From positions 1-64,000 of the forward strand of contig JACRBE010000043.1 in the NCBI GenBank assembly GCA_016213235.1: a stretch of DNA of 64,000 nt, in the 5' to 3' direction. The DNA is from Chlamydiales bacterium (GTDB lineage Bacteria > Chlamydiota > Chlamydiia > Chlamydiales > JACRBE01). Numbering within the stretch: the first letter of the stretch is position 1; the number at the start of each line of letters is the position of its first letter. The position numbers and the translations under genes were made by a program. Below the pieces are notes generated by a model. It did no database searches, was not told the DNA's origin, and saw only the letters and a list, made by a program, of their open reading frames with translations. Positions 8,226 through 18,405 of this stretch are shown in pieces.

Positions 8226-10832
8226 ATGAAACGTTTTCTCCCTTATTTGTTAGTAATTTTGAGTGTGAGTTGCATGGTTTTTGCTGGGGAGCAGGATTAT
8301 GTAAGTAGCATGGCTGAATTGAAGGTGCGGCAGCCAGAATGGGTGCCAAAAGTGGTTCAGGCATATCCTGATGGCAGTCCTGCATTGGTTTGTTTTTTTT
8401 GTGATGATGATAGTGGCAATGTGGTAGCTACAAAACGAATAAGATTTTTTCAAAATGGGGATGTTGCAGAAGAGACAGATCTTGTTGAGGTGCAGGAAAA
8501 TAGTATAGGGTACAAACAATGGAACAGTAAAATAGTTCCAAATGGGATATCTATTGCTTTTTATGAAAATAAAGTACCAAAAGAGATCACAAGTTACAAA
8601 GCAGGCGTTCCGGACGGGAATTTTAAAACATTTTATGAGTCTGGAAACATAAAAAGCTCGCAACTATATCAAGATGGAAAAAAAGTTGGACGAGGGTTGA
8701 TTTATTATGAAAGTGGTACCATTGCAGAAGAGGGAGAATTCCAACAAGGATTGCTTGAAGGAGATTATGTTGTTTATTATGACAACGGGAACAAAAAAGC
8801 GAGCTTCTCCTATAGAACAGGGACAGTAGAAGGCATTGCCAGAGAATGGTATGAAAGTGGGTTAATTAAAGCGGAAAAAAACTACCAACAAGGCCTTTTA
8901 CATACGGTATCTGAAAGATCAGCGGTAGTAGAATATGATGAAAATAGAGGAATTACAGAAGTAAAAAACTACCAGCAGGGCAACCCGCACGGTAAATGGT
9001 CTAGTTTTTATCCGAGTGGTAAGAGAAAAAATGAAGTAGAATTTATCCAAGGAAAAAAACACGGTAAAGAAATTTTTTATGAGAAAAATGGGGATATTAT
9101 AGGGGAAGGTGCTTATTCACATGGTAAAAAAATTGGTAAACATTGGAGAAACCACTCTAATCGCAAACCGGCCTTGTTAGCTGTTTATGATGATTTAGGA
9201 AATACCAAGCAACCTGCGGAAGAGTTTAATGAAAATGGGCAGAAGATAGCATCATACCAAGAGCAAGATGGCGTTATAAATGGGGACTTTAGCAGTTGGC
9301 ATGATAATGGTCAGATCAAGGCAAAGTATCATTATCAAAAAGGTAAATTTGAGGGAAAACAGGAAGAATTTTTCTCTTCTGGCAACAAAAGAAGAGAGGC
9401 TAATTATAAAAACCAACTAAGAAATGGTGGGTTTAAAGAATGGAGCGAAGAGGGTGTTGTAACTTTTGACGTAACATTTGTAGATGACAAGCCACATGGC
9501 AGTGCAATAGAGCGATATTCCAATGGCAATCTTAAGTCTTCAAAAATCTATGTAGATGGTATTTTGGAAGGAGAGCAAAAGCAGTGGTATGAAAATGGAG
9601 TCCTGCAGCTAAGTACAAACTATGAAAAAGGCGCATTACATGGAAAATGTAATCATTTTAATGAATCGGGAGATCTGGTTTTTGATGCGATATATGAACA
9701 AGGCCTTCCGGTAGGAGTGGTGAAATCTTTTTATAGTAAAGATGCCATAAAAGAGGTGCTTGTTTTTTCAAATGGCAAGAAAGAAGGGGTCTGTACAGAG
9801 TTTTATACAAATGGCCAAAAAAGGGTAGAGGGTTTTTTTGAACAAGATGTTCCGCATGGGAAATACATTGGATGGTATGAGGACGGATCCATATCTTTTG
9901 AAAGAGAGTTTCGGAAGGGGCTTCCTGTGGGCACTCAGAAAGAGTATTTTTCTCTGGACCAAAAAGCATCTGAAAATAAAGAAGGGTTGTTTAGAGTTAC
10001 GAGCTTTAATAGCTTAGGTCAACTAGATGGAGAGCAAAAAACATTTTATCCAAATGGCGCTACACAAAGCGTGGTTATGTATCAAGATGGAATGTTGCAA
10101 GGTATGAAAGCTTTATGGGATCATCAAGGCGATTTGAAAGAAGAGGCCTGGTATGAGCATGGGAAGTTGGAAGGTAGATTTTTTGAGAAAGATGTGTCAG
10201 GCAGGGAAGTTATTTATTTTTATGAAAATAATAAAAAAGAAGGTCCTTACGAGATTTACTATCCTGAGAAAGACGAGGTTAGGGTAAAGGCTTTAGAGGC
10301 TTTTTATGTAAATAACAAATTAGAGGGCGAGCTGGTGGAATACAGTCCTTTTGGAAGTAAAGTAGCATCTACACACTATAAGAGTGGTCTGAAAGAGGGT
10401 CTTGCGCAGTTATTTAATGGACAGGGGCATATTGTCATGCAATTTGAGTATAAAAACGACAAACGAAATGGTCCCGGATATCAATATTTTACTAATGGAA
10501 ACATTAGCAGATCTTCAATATTTAAGGATGATTTACTAGAGGGTGAAGAGAGAGTTTATTATGAAGATGGCAAGATTCAGGCAATCACTGAATTTAAAGA
10601 TGGGATGCCACATGGATGGATGAAAACTTGGAGTCCTGAAGGGAAATTGGTATTTGAAGCAGAATATAAAGAGGGCAAGCGACATGGTAAGTTCAATAAA
10701 TATTTTAGTGATGGCTCTTTAAAAATTGAGCAATGTTTTGAAAATGATGAGCTACATGGAGTGAAGAAGACATATGATATGGATGGAAGTGTGATTTCAG
10801 AAGTAGCATATGATCATGGTAAAAGAATATAA
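8226..10832 (+). CDS. Exported MORN-variant repeat protein
   Basis: An 868-residue protein with a cleavable signal peptide (MKRFLPYLLVILSVSCMVFA) followed almost entirely by tandem 20-24-residue repeats of the MORN_2/YwqK type: an aromatic-rich strand with Y-x-N/S-G, then a G-x-x-x-G step. Examples are WYENGVLQLSTNYEKGALHG, YYEDGKIQAITEFKDGMPHG and FYTNGQKRVEGFFEQ. More than 20 units are visible, some degenerate. The gene has a good ribosome binding site (AGAGGA) three bases before the ATG. Such repeats usually form extended beta scaffolds binding proteins or lipids; the partner is unknown. Export suggests a periplasmic, surface or secreted role. Confidence 0.85.
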   Translation: MKRFLPYLLVILSVSCMVFAGEQDYVSSMAELKVRQPEWVPKVVQAYPDGSPALVCFFCDDDSGNVVATKRIRFFQNGDVAEETDLVEVQENSIGYKQWNSKIVPNGISIAFYENKVPKEITSYKAGVPDGNFKTFYESGNIKSSQLYQDGKKVGRGLIYYESGTIAEEGEFQQGLLEGDYVVYYDNGNKKASFSYRTGTVEGIAREWYESGLIKAEKNYQQGLLHTVSERSAVVEYDENRGITEVKNYQQGNPHGKWSSFYPSGKRKNEVEFIQGKKHGKEIFYEKNGDIIGEGAYSHGKKIGKHWRNHSNRKPALLAVYDDLGNTKQPAEEFNENGQKIASYQEQDGVINGDFSSWHDNGQIKAKYHYQKGKFEGKQEEFFSSGNKRREANYKNQLRNGGFKEWSEEGVVTFDVTFVDDKPHGSAIERYSNGNLKSSKIYVDGILEGEQKQWYENGVLQLSTNYEKGALHGKCNHFNESGDLVFDAIYEQGLPVGVVKSFYSKDAIKEVLVFSNGKKEGVCTEFYTNGQKRVEGFFEQDVPHGKYIGWYEDGSISFEREFRKGLPVGTQKEYFSLDQKASENKEGLFRVTSFNSLGQLDGEQKTFYPNGATQSVVMYQDGMLQGMKALWDHQGDLKEEAWYEHGKLEGRFFEKDVSGREVIYFYENNKKEGPYEIYYPEKDEVRVKALEAFYVNNKLEGELVEYSPFGSKVASTHYKSGLKEGLAQLFNGQGHIVMQFEYKNDKRNGPGYQYFTNGNISRSSIFKDDLLEGEERVYYEDGKIQAITEFKDGMPHGWMKTWSPEGKLVFEAEYKEGKRHGKFNKYFSDGSLKIEQCFENDELHGVKKTYDMDGSVISEVAYDHGKRI

Positions 10833-10850
10833 TGTGCAAGAAATCAAAAC

Positions 10851-10874
10851 ACCCGATTTATATAAAAAATGGGT
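10851..10874. terminator. Possible weak bidirectional terminator hairpin
   Basis: Between the convergent MORN and glycosyltransferase-like genes lies ACCCGATTT, a short AT loop, then AAATGGGT. It pairs with one bulged G. The arms are short and there is no strong T-run, so this is tentative and rests mainly on its position between two converging genes. Confidence 0.3.
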
Positions 10875-10879
10875 AATTA

Positions 10880-11806
10880 TTAATGTTTAGAAGCCTCTAA
10901 TCGATCGTTTAATGAAATAAAAGGTAAGTTTGGATTAAAAAAACAAGAGCATAGATTGAGATTAGAGGATGTTTTAATTAAAAAATCACATTTAGAGAGG
11001 AGAATGCAATCTATGACAGTTTCTTTTCCTTGTAGGTAGTAATAGTGGTTAGATACGTTTTTAACATTATAGTGTAGGGGCGATCCATCTATAGAGCGTA
11101 TGGAATTTGTATAAGCGACAATGGGCCCATACTGCTTTTTTATGGCGTTTAAGAAATCTTCTGAATCGGTAGCCACAAACAGCCTGTAATCTGTTAGATG
11201 ATGCTCTTGTATATAGTTGTCAATTGTGGCAAATATCTGCGCATAGGGCACAAAAGAAGCCTCATGCTCGGCATATCCTTGCATGGTTGTAGTTTTATCT
11301 GTAGCCCGATAGTGGATGCCAATTACAAAATGACTCTGAAAATGCTGCTGAGTAAACATATCTATTTCTGTTAGAAGGGCAGGTTTTACTTTTATATATT
11401 TTTTGATAATTTCATTCGCTCTATAGCGAGGCATCTGGAATTCAACAGTTTTAACAAACACAGCCATTTTGTCAGAAGACATACGTTTTTTTGTTCGCTT
11501 TAAAGGCCATAATAATTTGACCAAATTAGATTTGTGTTCAATTGGTTCAAAGTAATATTGCCACCAATTAGGTCCTATTTCTTTATCATAGTAGTGTCCT
11601 TTATCGCTAAAATCTACCATGTAATTAATGATCTTATGTTGTTCACAGTAGTCTAAAAAACCAATGACATTCATAAAGTTATGAAAAACACCACCACCAT
11701 GATCAAACGATGGTAATATGTAGATTTTATCGCTATCCATGCTCCACAAGCAAGGCGGCAGTGTTATACAGAAAAACAAATAAATAACATTAGCTCGAAA
11801 ATTCAT
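10880..11806 (-). CDS. Exported fucosyltransferase-like (GT23/NodZ-like) protein
   Basis: A 308-residue protein starting with a hydrophobic signal sequence (about 1-21, FCITLPPCLWS). The central region has three features of the GT23/NodZ/FUT8 fold: IGIHYRATDK (about residue 165; compare the H-x-R-x-TDK nucleotide-sugar motif), LFVATDSEDFL (about 210) and a late CDFLIKTSSNLN segment (about 275), which resembles the SDFLV-x-S-S motif. I infer a GDP-fucose-type sugar transferase or a relative that has lost activity. A signal peptide is odd for a nucleotide-sugar enzyme. The start overlaps the end of rsmD by 17 bases on the same strand. Confidence 0.6.
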   Translation of the reverse strand: MNFRANVIYLFFCITLPPCLWSMDSDKIYILPSFDHGGGVFHNFMNVIGFLDYCEQHKIINYMVDFSDKGHYYDKEIGPNWWQYYFEPIEHKSNLVKLLWPLKRTKKRMSSDKMAVFVKTVEFQMPRYRANEIIKKYIKVKPALLTEIDMFTQQHFQSHFVIGIHYRATDKTTTMQGYAEHEASFVPYAQIFATIDNYIQEHHLTDYRLFVATDSEDFLNAIKKQYGPIVAYTNSIRSIDGSPLHYNVKNVSNHYYYLQGKETVIDCILLSKCDFLIKTSSNLNLCSCFFNPNLPFISLNDRLEASKH

Positions 11807-12356
11807 GAATGATGGTCTCGCCTAGAGTTTTTGTCCTATTATAGACAATCTGTTGAAAAGATGCCTCATGAATATGGGAGCAAAAATGTACATTTTCTTC
11901 TAAGAAGATAAAGGCCCCCTTTTTAATAAGGCTAGAAGTGTCTAGGAAATGAAGCACACTCGCTTTGATTTCATTAAAGCGATAGGGGGGGTCAATATAA
12001 ACCATATCAAAAACAAGTTGTTGTTTTGCAAGTTTATGTAGTGTAGTCAATACATCATAAGGAATTACCTGCACCTGTTTTGAGATATCAAGAGATGTGA
12101 TATTTTGATGGATTGCAGCAAGCGCCAGCTTATGATTTTCTACTAAAAATACTTTTGCAGCTCCATGGCTAATAGCTTCAAAGCCCATGGCGCCGCTCCC
12201 TGCGAATAGATCGAGGAATATTGTATTTGGTAGTAGATGTTTATAAGCATTAAAAAAAGATTGGCGTACTTTTTCCGATGTTGGACGTGTTTGCTCTCCT
12301 TTAGGAGAATGAAGCATTCTTCCTTTGAAGATTCCGGATGAGATTTTCAATTTCAA
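11790..12356 (-). CDS. rsmD: 16S rRNA guanine-N2-methyltransferase RsmD
   Basis: Methylates G966 (E. coli numbering) of 16S rRNA using S-adenosylmethionine. At 188 residues the length is right for RsmD. Motifs in order: N-terminal ISSGIFKGR, the RPTSEKVRQSFFN segment (about 25-37), SAM-binding FLDLFAGSGAMGFEA (about 47-61) with the acidic VEN after it, and the catalytic IDPPY (about 120). It lies 11 bases after the von Willebrand A gene on the same strand and overlaps the glycosyltransferase-like gene downstream. Confidence 0.92.
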   Translation of the reverse strand: MKLKISSGIFKGRMLHSPKGEQTRPTSEKVRQSFFNAYKHLLPNTIFLDLFAGSGAMGFEAISHGAAKVFLVENHKLALAAIHQNITSLDISKQVQVIPYDVLTTLHKLAKQQLVFDMVYIDPPYRFNEIKASVLHFLDTSSLIKKGAFIFLEENVHFCSHIHEASFQQIVYNRTKTLGETIIHEFSS

Positions 12357-12367
12357 GGGAGCGACCT

Positions 12368-15300
12368 CTATAGTTGAGATAAATGAGCGTGTTTATATTC
12401 TAACGCCATACATTTTTTTCTCAAATCAGAACCGCCATTTTCTGCACTATCAATACTGACTTTGATTTTTGCATTCATCCATGCTTGATTGATGGTCCCT
12501 TGAATAAACAAATCAAATGCATAAATAGAATTAGTAAATCCATAAATAATCAGGGGTGTTTGTGAGAACATTTCTGGAAAATGGTTAGTATTTGGGAAAA
12601 TTTTTATTTGTTGTTTTTCCTTAAGAATAGGAGTGATATAAATATTTTTCAGCACAGGACGTTGTAGTTGTTTTACTTGTTTTCCCACAAATCTTGATAG
12701 TCCGGCAAGAGAGGAGGACTGTATTAATTTTCCTCGGTATTGATCGCTTAATTTTTCAAGTGAGCGAATGTTGCTTGCTTTTGAAACCGTGGCTGGATAG
12801 ATAGAAAATGCTTTGGTATATGCTGCAAGCGCTTCATTAATTCTGTTTTGCCCTTTTGTAGTAGAGCTATATAAGCTAGCTCCATTACTAAGAAGAATTA
12901 CAGTATGTACTTCGTCAGGAGTTTCTAATGTTTTTTCATAGATGGCATGTAATAAATTGCTGATATTTTTGGACGCAGTAGGGTGCTTATATCTATTTTT
13001 ATTTAAAAAAGTTGTCACTCCATTTTGATATTTATCAAATGCAGAGGTAGGTTGTTGAGAAAATGTTTTTAATGTTCCATCATATATGAGCACATTAAAA
13101 GCATCATCTGGATGCATATAAGACAGAGATTTCGCAATAGCACTTGTATAGGCTTTGAATAAAGGCTGATCTGTAGATTCGTTGTTGTCGATAACGAAAT
13201 AAACGTTTTGTTTGATGTGGTCGAGTCTTTCTTGAGAATAAGGTTTTAATTCAATAGAAAAATAATACCCTGTGCCATCTGGTTTTGCTGCAATTTTTAT
13301 TTTTTTCGAAAACTCGTCAGAAAAGTTAAATGTTTGTAAATCTTCTGGTTTTGGTAGTAGGGCAAGTTGGTATCCGAGTAATCTGAGCTGCTGATTAATT
13401 TGCTTGGCACCATATGCCTGCCCAGAAAAAGCGACTAATTTTTTTCTATCTGTAAGTAAGAAGTCTTCTCGATCTTCTTTTGCTAAATTTTCCATGGCAA
13501 AAAGCAAGAAATCTTTATATTTAGTATCTGCCAAATTGTTTAAAATAATAGTTGATGTGTCAGTGATGTTATTGCTTTCTAATTGCTGCACTTGGGCATA
13601 GCAATTACTAAAATGTTCACTTGACATGCTGATAGGATAAACAACCATCATGCAGTCGTTGCAAGAGCTGATATGTTGGGGGGATAATGCATACTTGTCT
13701 TGTATAGGAATATATTCAACAATAGCAACAGCCTCTACTATATTCCAAGAATAGGCAGGTAAGTAATAATCGAATAAGTCCATGTCTGTAAGGATAGGGG
13801 AGATACTCTGTGGAAGAAAGTAAGAATTGTATTTTTCTTTTTCTTCACAAGATGTAACGCTGTCGAGTATAAAGCGATTATCAGCCACTTCGATGAATCG
13901 ATAATGAGAAAATAATCCTTGAGGGCTTTGTATGAAGGTATGTTGTAATTTATAGATAGGGTAAGAATTGTTTTGGTCATCCGCTATTGTGTAGTGATCT
14001 TGTTTTACTATAGGTGTAAATGTATAGATCTCATTTTGAGCAAGATATATATCTACTATGCTATTTAAGATAGTATGAGAAGCAACTTCTATATTTGGTG
14101 AAAGGTGGTGGGATTCATAGGTGGATATGTCAGCAAGATAAGTGGGAGCTTTTGCAGATAGATTGCAATTGGCAGCAGTAGGGCAAAAAACATATTTACC
14201 AACAATCCGTGACGGCTGTTGTATAAATGCAATATATTGATCATGCAGGCAAGTAGCTAAATGATTGCAACTAGCTGGGTAACTGGTTGTCGCAATATCT
14301 GGTTGAAAGCTGCTTTGAAAAAAGAGAGTGTTTTTTGCTATAATATTTAATTTTTCTGTTGTTGCGCTAACCATGAGTAAAACAGGAGCTTTATCCATGT
14401 TTTTGACAGGTGATTTTGTTTTTATAAAAGCAACATGATTAATATGGCCTGAGAAAGCAGGAGATGGGTAATCATGTATACTAGGCATCGTAATTATTGT
14501 TATACAGTCACTAATAGAAAAAGAGATGTTTTGGTCACAAAAACCATTTGCATCAATAGGATTTGAGGTAGCAAGCGCAAGAAAATAAGTAGGAGCATCT
14601 TCTTTGGCTAAGGGAGGTTGTTTTATATCCATTTCTTTTGGGTAACGAGCGATAACAGGGGTTTGTTTGTCAAAAAAAACAAGCAAGCTATAGTTATCAA
14701 TAGATATTTTATTTAATGGAAAGTAGCCATTTTCTATTAAAGCAATTGATGCAGACGTTAAGATAGGATTGTTTTTATATTCCATCTTATATGATTGAAC
14801 ATTCAACGCTGTCACTTCTGGCAGAGCAATACTGGATATGACAGGTTCTTTAGCGAGTATCGGATTAGATAATAATTCTAATGCCTTTGTTGGGTAGTTA
14901 TTTTTTACGATTGGCAAGGGCAATAAACAAGAAATAGAAGGGGCAATGGTATGGTTTTGTTGAAGAGATGTTTTATCTATTTCTACAAGAGAGAGCAAAT
15001 TATTATTGTTAGATATGTTAAAAGGCGGCAGAGCATCGATGCTTTTTTCTAGATTAAGTTGTTGTTGTATAATGTAAGGAGTTGTAAGCGTCATGCCAGG
15101 TTCTTGAAGAAAAGAAAGGTTTACAAGTTCCTGCTGTTGTTGATAGTGGTGAAGATAGGAAGCCTTTGGACAAGAAAAAGCATCATAAGAAAATGACATT
15201 TTATAAGGGTAATAACCATCTGTCGTGATGATGGAAACAAGTAAGTCCAATAATGGAAACAAAACAGTTTCTTCACTATGAAGTGAGGTGTTGTTTTGTA

Positions 15301-15475
15301 TAACGATAGGGGTGTAAGTTTCATGTAAAACATAAAAGGCGTCATGGATGATAATAGGCTCTTCCAATGAAGAGATGTCATATACACCAATAGAAACATC
15401 TGTGTTATAAGCATAAATGCCTTGCCCAATCCAAGAGAAATAGAGCAAGGCAATAAAGGGAGTTTTAGTCATCAA
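12368..15475 (-). CDS. Large exported protein with C-terminal von Willebrand A-like domain
   Basis: A 1035-residue protein with an N-terminal signal sequence (MMTKTPFIALLYFSWIGQG). Residues up to about 740 show no recognised domain and consist of beta-rich, Ser/Pro/Ile-rich sequence with repeated TPI and NPI-like phrases. A VWA-like domain follows (about 755-930): VYFVIDNNESTDQ at the MIDAS position, DAFNVLIYDGT and TVILLSNGASL. The MIDAS reads D-x-N-x-S instead of D-x-S-x-S, so metal binding may be altered. It lies six bases after the exported TPR gene, and the pair may form an envelope complex. Confidence 0.75.
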   Translation of the reverse strand: MMTKTPFIALLYFSWIGQGIYAYNTDVSIGVYDISSLEEPIIIHDAFYVLHETYTPIVIQNNTSLHSEETVLFPLLDLLVSIITTDGYYPYKMSFSYDAFSCPKASYLHHYQQQQELVNLSFLQEPGMTLTTPYIIQQQLNLEKSIDALPPFNISNNNNLLSLVEIDKTSLQQNHTIAPSISCLLPLPIVKNNYPTKALELLSNPILAKEPVISSIALPEVTALNVQSYKMEYKNNPILTSASIALIENGYFPLNKISIDNYSLLVFFDKQTPVIARYPKEMDIKQPPLAKEDAPTYFLALATSNPIDANGFCDQNISFSISDCITIITMPSIHDYPSPAFSGHINHVAFIKTKSPVKNMDKAPVLLMVSATTEKLNIIAKNTLFFQSSFQPDIATTSYPASCNHLATCLHDQYIAFIQQPSRIVGKYVFCPTAANCNLSAKAPTYLADISTYESHHLSPNIEVASHTILNSIVDIYLAQNEIYTFTPIVKQDHYTIADDQNNSYPIYKLQHTFIQSPQGLFSHYRFIEVADNRFILDSVTSCEEKEKYNSYFLPQSISPILTDMDLFDYYLPAYSWNIVEAVAIVEYIPIQDKYALSPQHISSCNDCMMVVYPISMSSEHFSNCYAQVQQLESNNITDTSTIILNNLADTKYKDFLLFAMENLAKEDREDFLLTDRKKLVAFSGQAYGAKQINQQLRLLGYQLALLPKPEDLQTFNFSDEFSKKIKIAAKPDGTGYYFSIELKPYSQERLDHIKQNVYFVIDNNESTDQPLFKAYTSAIAKSLSYMHPDDAFNVLIYDGTLKTFSQQPTSAFDKYQNGVTTFLNKNRYKHPTASKNISNLLHAIYEKTLETPDEVHTVILLSNGASLYSSTTKGQNRINEALAAYTKAFSIYPATVSKASNIRSLEKLSDQYRGKLIQSSSLAGLSRFVGKQVKQLQRPVLKNIYITPILKEKQQIKIFPNTNHFPEMFSQTPLIIYGFTNSIYAFDLFIQGTINQAWMNAKIKVSIDSAENGGSDLRKKCMALEYKHAHLSQL

Positions 15476-15481
15476 AAACTC

Positions 15482-18292
15482 TTAATATGAATTTATGTTA
15501 TCAATTTCATAAATACTGCGTTCAATTTGAGTTTGCAAGTAATCTGTCAAATTGGGCTGATTTTTTATTTCTGCAAATTTACTTAACGCTTGTGAGTTAA
15601 GTTCTTCTGCATAAGATAAACGATTTGCCTTATGTTCTATTTTTGCATTACTTCTTACGATTTCTGCATCTACATATTGCATATACAAATCATATGTAGC
15701 TTTTTTTGCCACATTTTGTTGCAGTTCTTTTTGATATTCAACAGTAGTTACATCTGAAGAAGCTTCAAAATCTTCTTTCAATCGGGTTAAAAAGAAAAGG
15801 TAACGAGTGTCTTTTTCATTTGTTGCTGCGAGTGATGTACGAAGTTTTGCATAATCAATAGCTGCTTCTAGATGTAGTGGTTCTGTATCCGCAGATTTTT
15901 TGATCTGTAAATCTTTTAATAAGCTAAGGACATAAGCAGCATCTTCAGGACTCATCGAAGAAGCATTAAACAATTTAAATTGTAATCGTGCTTGATGTAG
16001 CTTTGCATAGTCAACAGCATAGGAGTTAAAAGAATTAAATTGCTTTGTGATAAAAGCATACGTTTCTAGTGCATCTCTATCTTGATTTGCTGCTTCATAA
16101 GCTTTACCAAGTTCGAGCAATGTTTGTTTTTTTAATTTCCAATCCAATGATTGCTTTTGATGTTGCTGGCTTACTAAATCTTTAAGAACATTAATTTTAA
16201 AGCTTAGTTGATTATTTTGAGAAAGTAGCTCTGTAAACTTGATTACCTCAGATTCTAAATATAATGATTGTTCATCAATATCAAGAATGTTTTGTGTTTG
16301 ATGTTGTATAAGAGCTTGCTCATAAATAGATACAGCTCTTGTAAATTCATCCGTAGTATAAGCGAGATTCTGACTTTTTACTCTATTATAATAGTGGCTT
16401 GCCAGCCATAATTTATTTTGTAATTTAATATCAACATCGCCTTTTGCTATTACAAAATAAAGGTGCGTTGCTGCCTTCTCAATTAAGACAGAAGCATCTT
16501 TATTTTTTCCGTTGAGTTCATTAGCTTTTGTTAGATAGGCATTATAAAGCTGCAAATGCACAGAAGAGGAGTCATTTAATTCAGGATTAATTTCGATTGC
16601 TTTTTCTGTGTGTTCATAAAATTTTGCAGGATCAGCGCTTGCTTTTTGATAGCAAAGGCCCATTAAAAAATGAGCTTCTCCTAAAGAAGGATCATTTTCA
16701 TAAGCCACAATGTATTGAGTTAAGGATTTCAATGTTATATCATACTTGTCTAGGTCATAGGCTGTTTTTGCAAACAACAATCTACAATCCTTTTCTTCTG
16801 ATACAGATAAAATATTCCCAGATTTTTCTTGTGCTTGTAGCGTAGCTGCAAGATCGGTGTAAAACTCTGCTTTTGTATAGCTTGTTTTTTGATCTGCAGT
16901 TTTAAGGTAATTAACAGCAGTAGATAAAAAACATTTCCAAGCAATAGAGCGTTGTTTTCCTTGAGGATAACTATTTAAGTAGGTTTTTAAGGAAGTATAG
17001 CTTGTTTTCCAATCTTTGTTCTCATGAGTTATTAACCCATATTCTAATATTAAAGATTCTTGATCTTCAAAATTAGGATAATTTTTCATGATGGATTCTA
17101 ATTCTTGCTGTGCAGATATAAAGTCTCCTTTATTTTTCAGCAGCATAGCATGAATAAATAAAGCCTGTTTTAATTCATCTGCATCTTTATAATTGGTATT
17201 TAAGTCGGCAATTGTTTGGTCAAATAGTATGTTATTATTTAACTTTTGAGCGCAACTAAGTAGCATTAAAAGAGCATTTTTATGTTGTAAAGAGCCAACA
17301 GGAGCAACTTTTACATATTTTGAAAGATGGATTTCAGCGGTGGCATAATCTTCTATACCAAAACAGCTTCTTCCAGCAATATATTCTAATGTTGGTTTAT
17401 GCTCATCGGATATGCCAAGTACTAATTGTGATTGTAGTTGAATCACTTCGGCGAACTGATTATTTTGGAACAGCAACACAATTTGATTAAATAATGCCTC
17501 ATGTTGTTTATTCCCTTTTAAATGAACTACTTCTCCAAATGTTTGAATTGCAGCAACCTTGTCATATTTTGCTTGAGCAGTTGCAGCTTGGAATAACAAA
17601 TCCTCTTGTTTATCTGGATGTGTTTTAGCAAGATCTCCATAAAGCTTTGCAGCTTGAGGGTAATTTTCTATCAACGTATAGATTTCTGCTAGAGCAAATT
17701 CACTTTGTTCTTTGAATGGAGAATTTAATAGGTTCTCATAAATATCTTTTGATTGAGATGCTAACTTTTTCTTTGTGGCAGGTGTAGATTCTTTTAGTGA
17801 TTCCCTAAATAAAGATTCAGCAATTAAAAAGTTCAACTCTGTTTTTCTTTCTACAATGCATGATTTTTGAGAATATAAATAACTCTCTCCTTCTTTGTAT
17901 ATCTTATCGAATTGGTTCAATTCATAATAACATTGCAGTTTATTGATAATGATTTTTTCTAGAACGTCTGTTTGTTTAATTTGTTGATAAACATCGAGAG
18001 CTTTTTCATAGGCCGATTCTTGTAATAAAAGATCAGCATATAATCCTCTTAACTGGTCGTTCATTTTGCTGCTGGGATGAGAAGAGAGAAACTCCTCAAT
18101 TTGTTTTTTTACTAATTGGAAGTCTTGATCTTTCCAAAATTCCGCAATACGACGAACCAAAAAAGCCTCTTCTTGATCTTCAATCAAAGAAGCTGAAGGT
18201 GCAGTTTTTTCAGCATGTCCATACAAGGGGAAACAAGCTAATGTAGTGTAAACAAATAATGGAAGTTTAGATAGATTCTTGGGTTTTCGCAT
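15482..18292 (-). CDS. Exported TPR protein
   Basis: A long TPR/solenoid protein, 936 residues from the start chosen here. The frame extends 29 codons further upstream through a poly-Phe run, but the ATG at 18292 gives a proper signal peptide (MRKPKNLSKLPLFVYTTLACF, then PLYGHA), so I prefer it. Many helical pairs with the TPR pattern are visible, e.g. AYEKALDVYQQI, NYPQAAKLYGDLAKTHP, EAHFLMGLCYQKA and EQALIQHQTQN. It ends six bases before the VWA gene. Such proteins usually act as periplasmic scaffolds. No enzymatic motif is visible. Confidence 0.8.
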   Translation of the reverse strand: MRKPKNLSKLPLFVYTTLACFPLYGHAEKTAPSASLIEDQEEAFLVRRIAEFWKDQDFQLVKKQIEEFLSSHPSSKMNDQLRGLYADLLLQESAYEKALDVYQQIKQTDVLEKIIINKLQCYYELNQFDKIYKEGESYLYSQKSCIVERKTELNFLIAESLFRESLKESTPATKKKLASQSKDIYENLLNSPFKEQSEFALAEIYTLIENYPQAAKLYGDLAKTHPDKQEDLLFQAATAQAKYDKVAAIQTFGEVVHLKGNKQHEALFNQIVLLFQNNQFAEVIQLQSQLVLGISDEHKPTLEYIAGRSCFGIEDYATAEIHLSKYVKVAPVGSLQHKNALLMLLSCAQKLNNNILFDQTIADLNTNYKDADELKQALFIHAMLLKNKGDFISAQQELESIMKNYPNFEDQESLILEYGLITHENKDWKTSYTSLKTYLNSYPQGKQRSIAWKCFLSTAVNYLKTADQKTSYTKAEFYTDLAATLQAQEKSGNILSVSEEKDCRLLFAKTAYDLDKYDITLKSLTQYIVAYENDPSLGEAHFLMGLCYQKASADPAKFYEHTEKAIEINPELNDSSSVHLQLYNAYLTKANELNGKNKDASVLIEKAATHLYFVIAKGDVDIKLQNKLWLASHYYNRVKSQNLAYTTDEFTRAVSIYEQALIQHQTQNILDIDEQSLYLESEVIKFTELLSQNNQLSFKINVLKDLVSQQHQKQSLDWKLKKQTLLELGKAYEAANQDRDALETYAFITKQFNSFNSYAVDYAKLHQARLQFKLFNASSMSPEDAAYVLSLLKDLQIKKSADTEPLHLEAAIDYAKLRTSLAATNEKDTRYLFFLTRLKEDFEASSDVTTVEYQKELQQNVAKKATYDLYMQYVDAEIVRSNAKIEHKANRLSYAEELNSQALSKFAEIKNQPNLTDYLQTQIERSIYEIDNINSY

Positions 18293-18405
18293 AGTGACAC
18301 CAAACTTGGGTTTTTCAAAATCTTTTTGTTTATTTCCTTTATGGCCTGATATGGGAATAAAAAAAAAGAAAAAAAACACAAAATGGAGTAGATTTTCTTA
18401 TTTTT

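Noticed and set aside
8226-10832. DNA-level tandem repeat in the MORN gene
   Set aside because: The periodicity is in the protein; the DNA units have diverged too far to count as a nucleotide repeat.
18293-18379. Upstream start of the exported TPR protein
   Set aside because: The extension begins with poly-Phe from a T-run and would bury the signal peptide 30 residues in; the downstream ATG gives a normal signal peptide.
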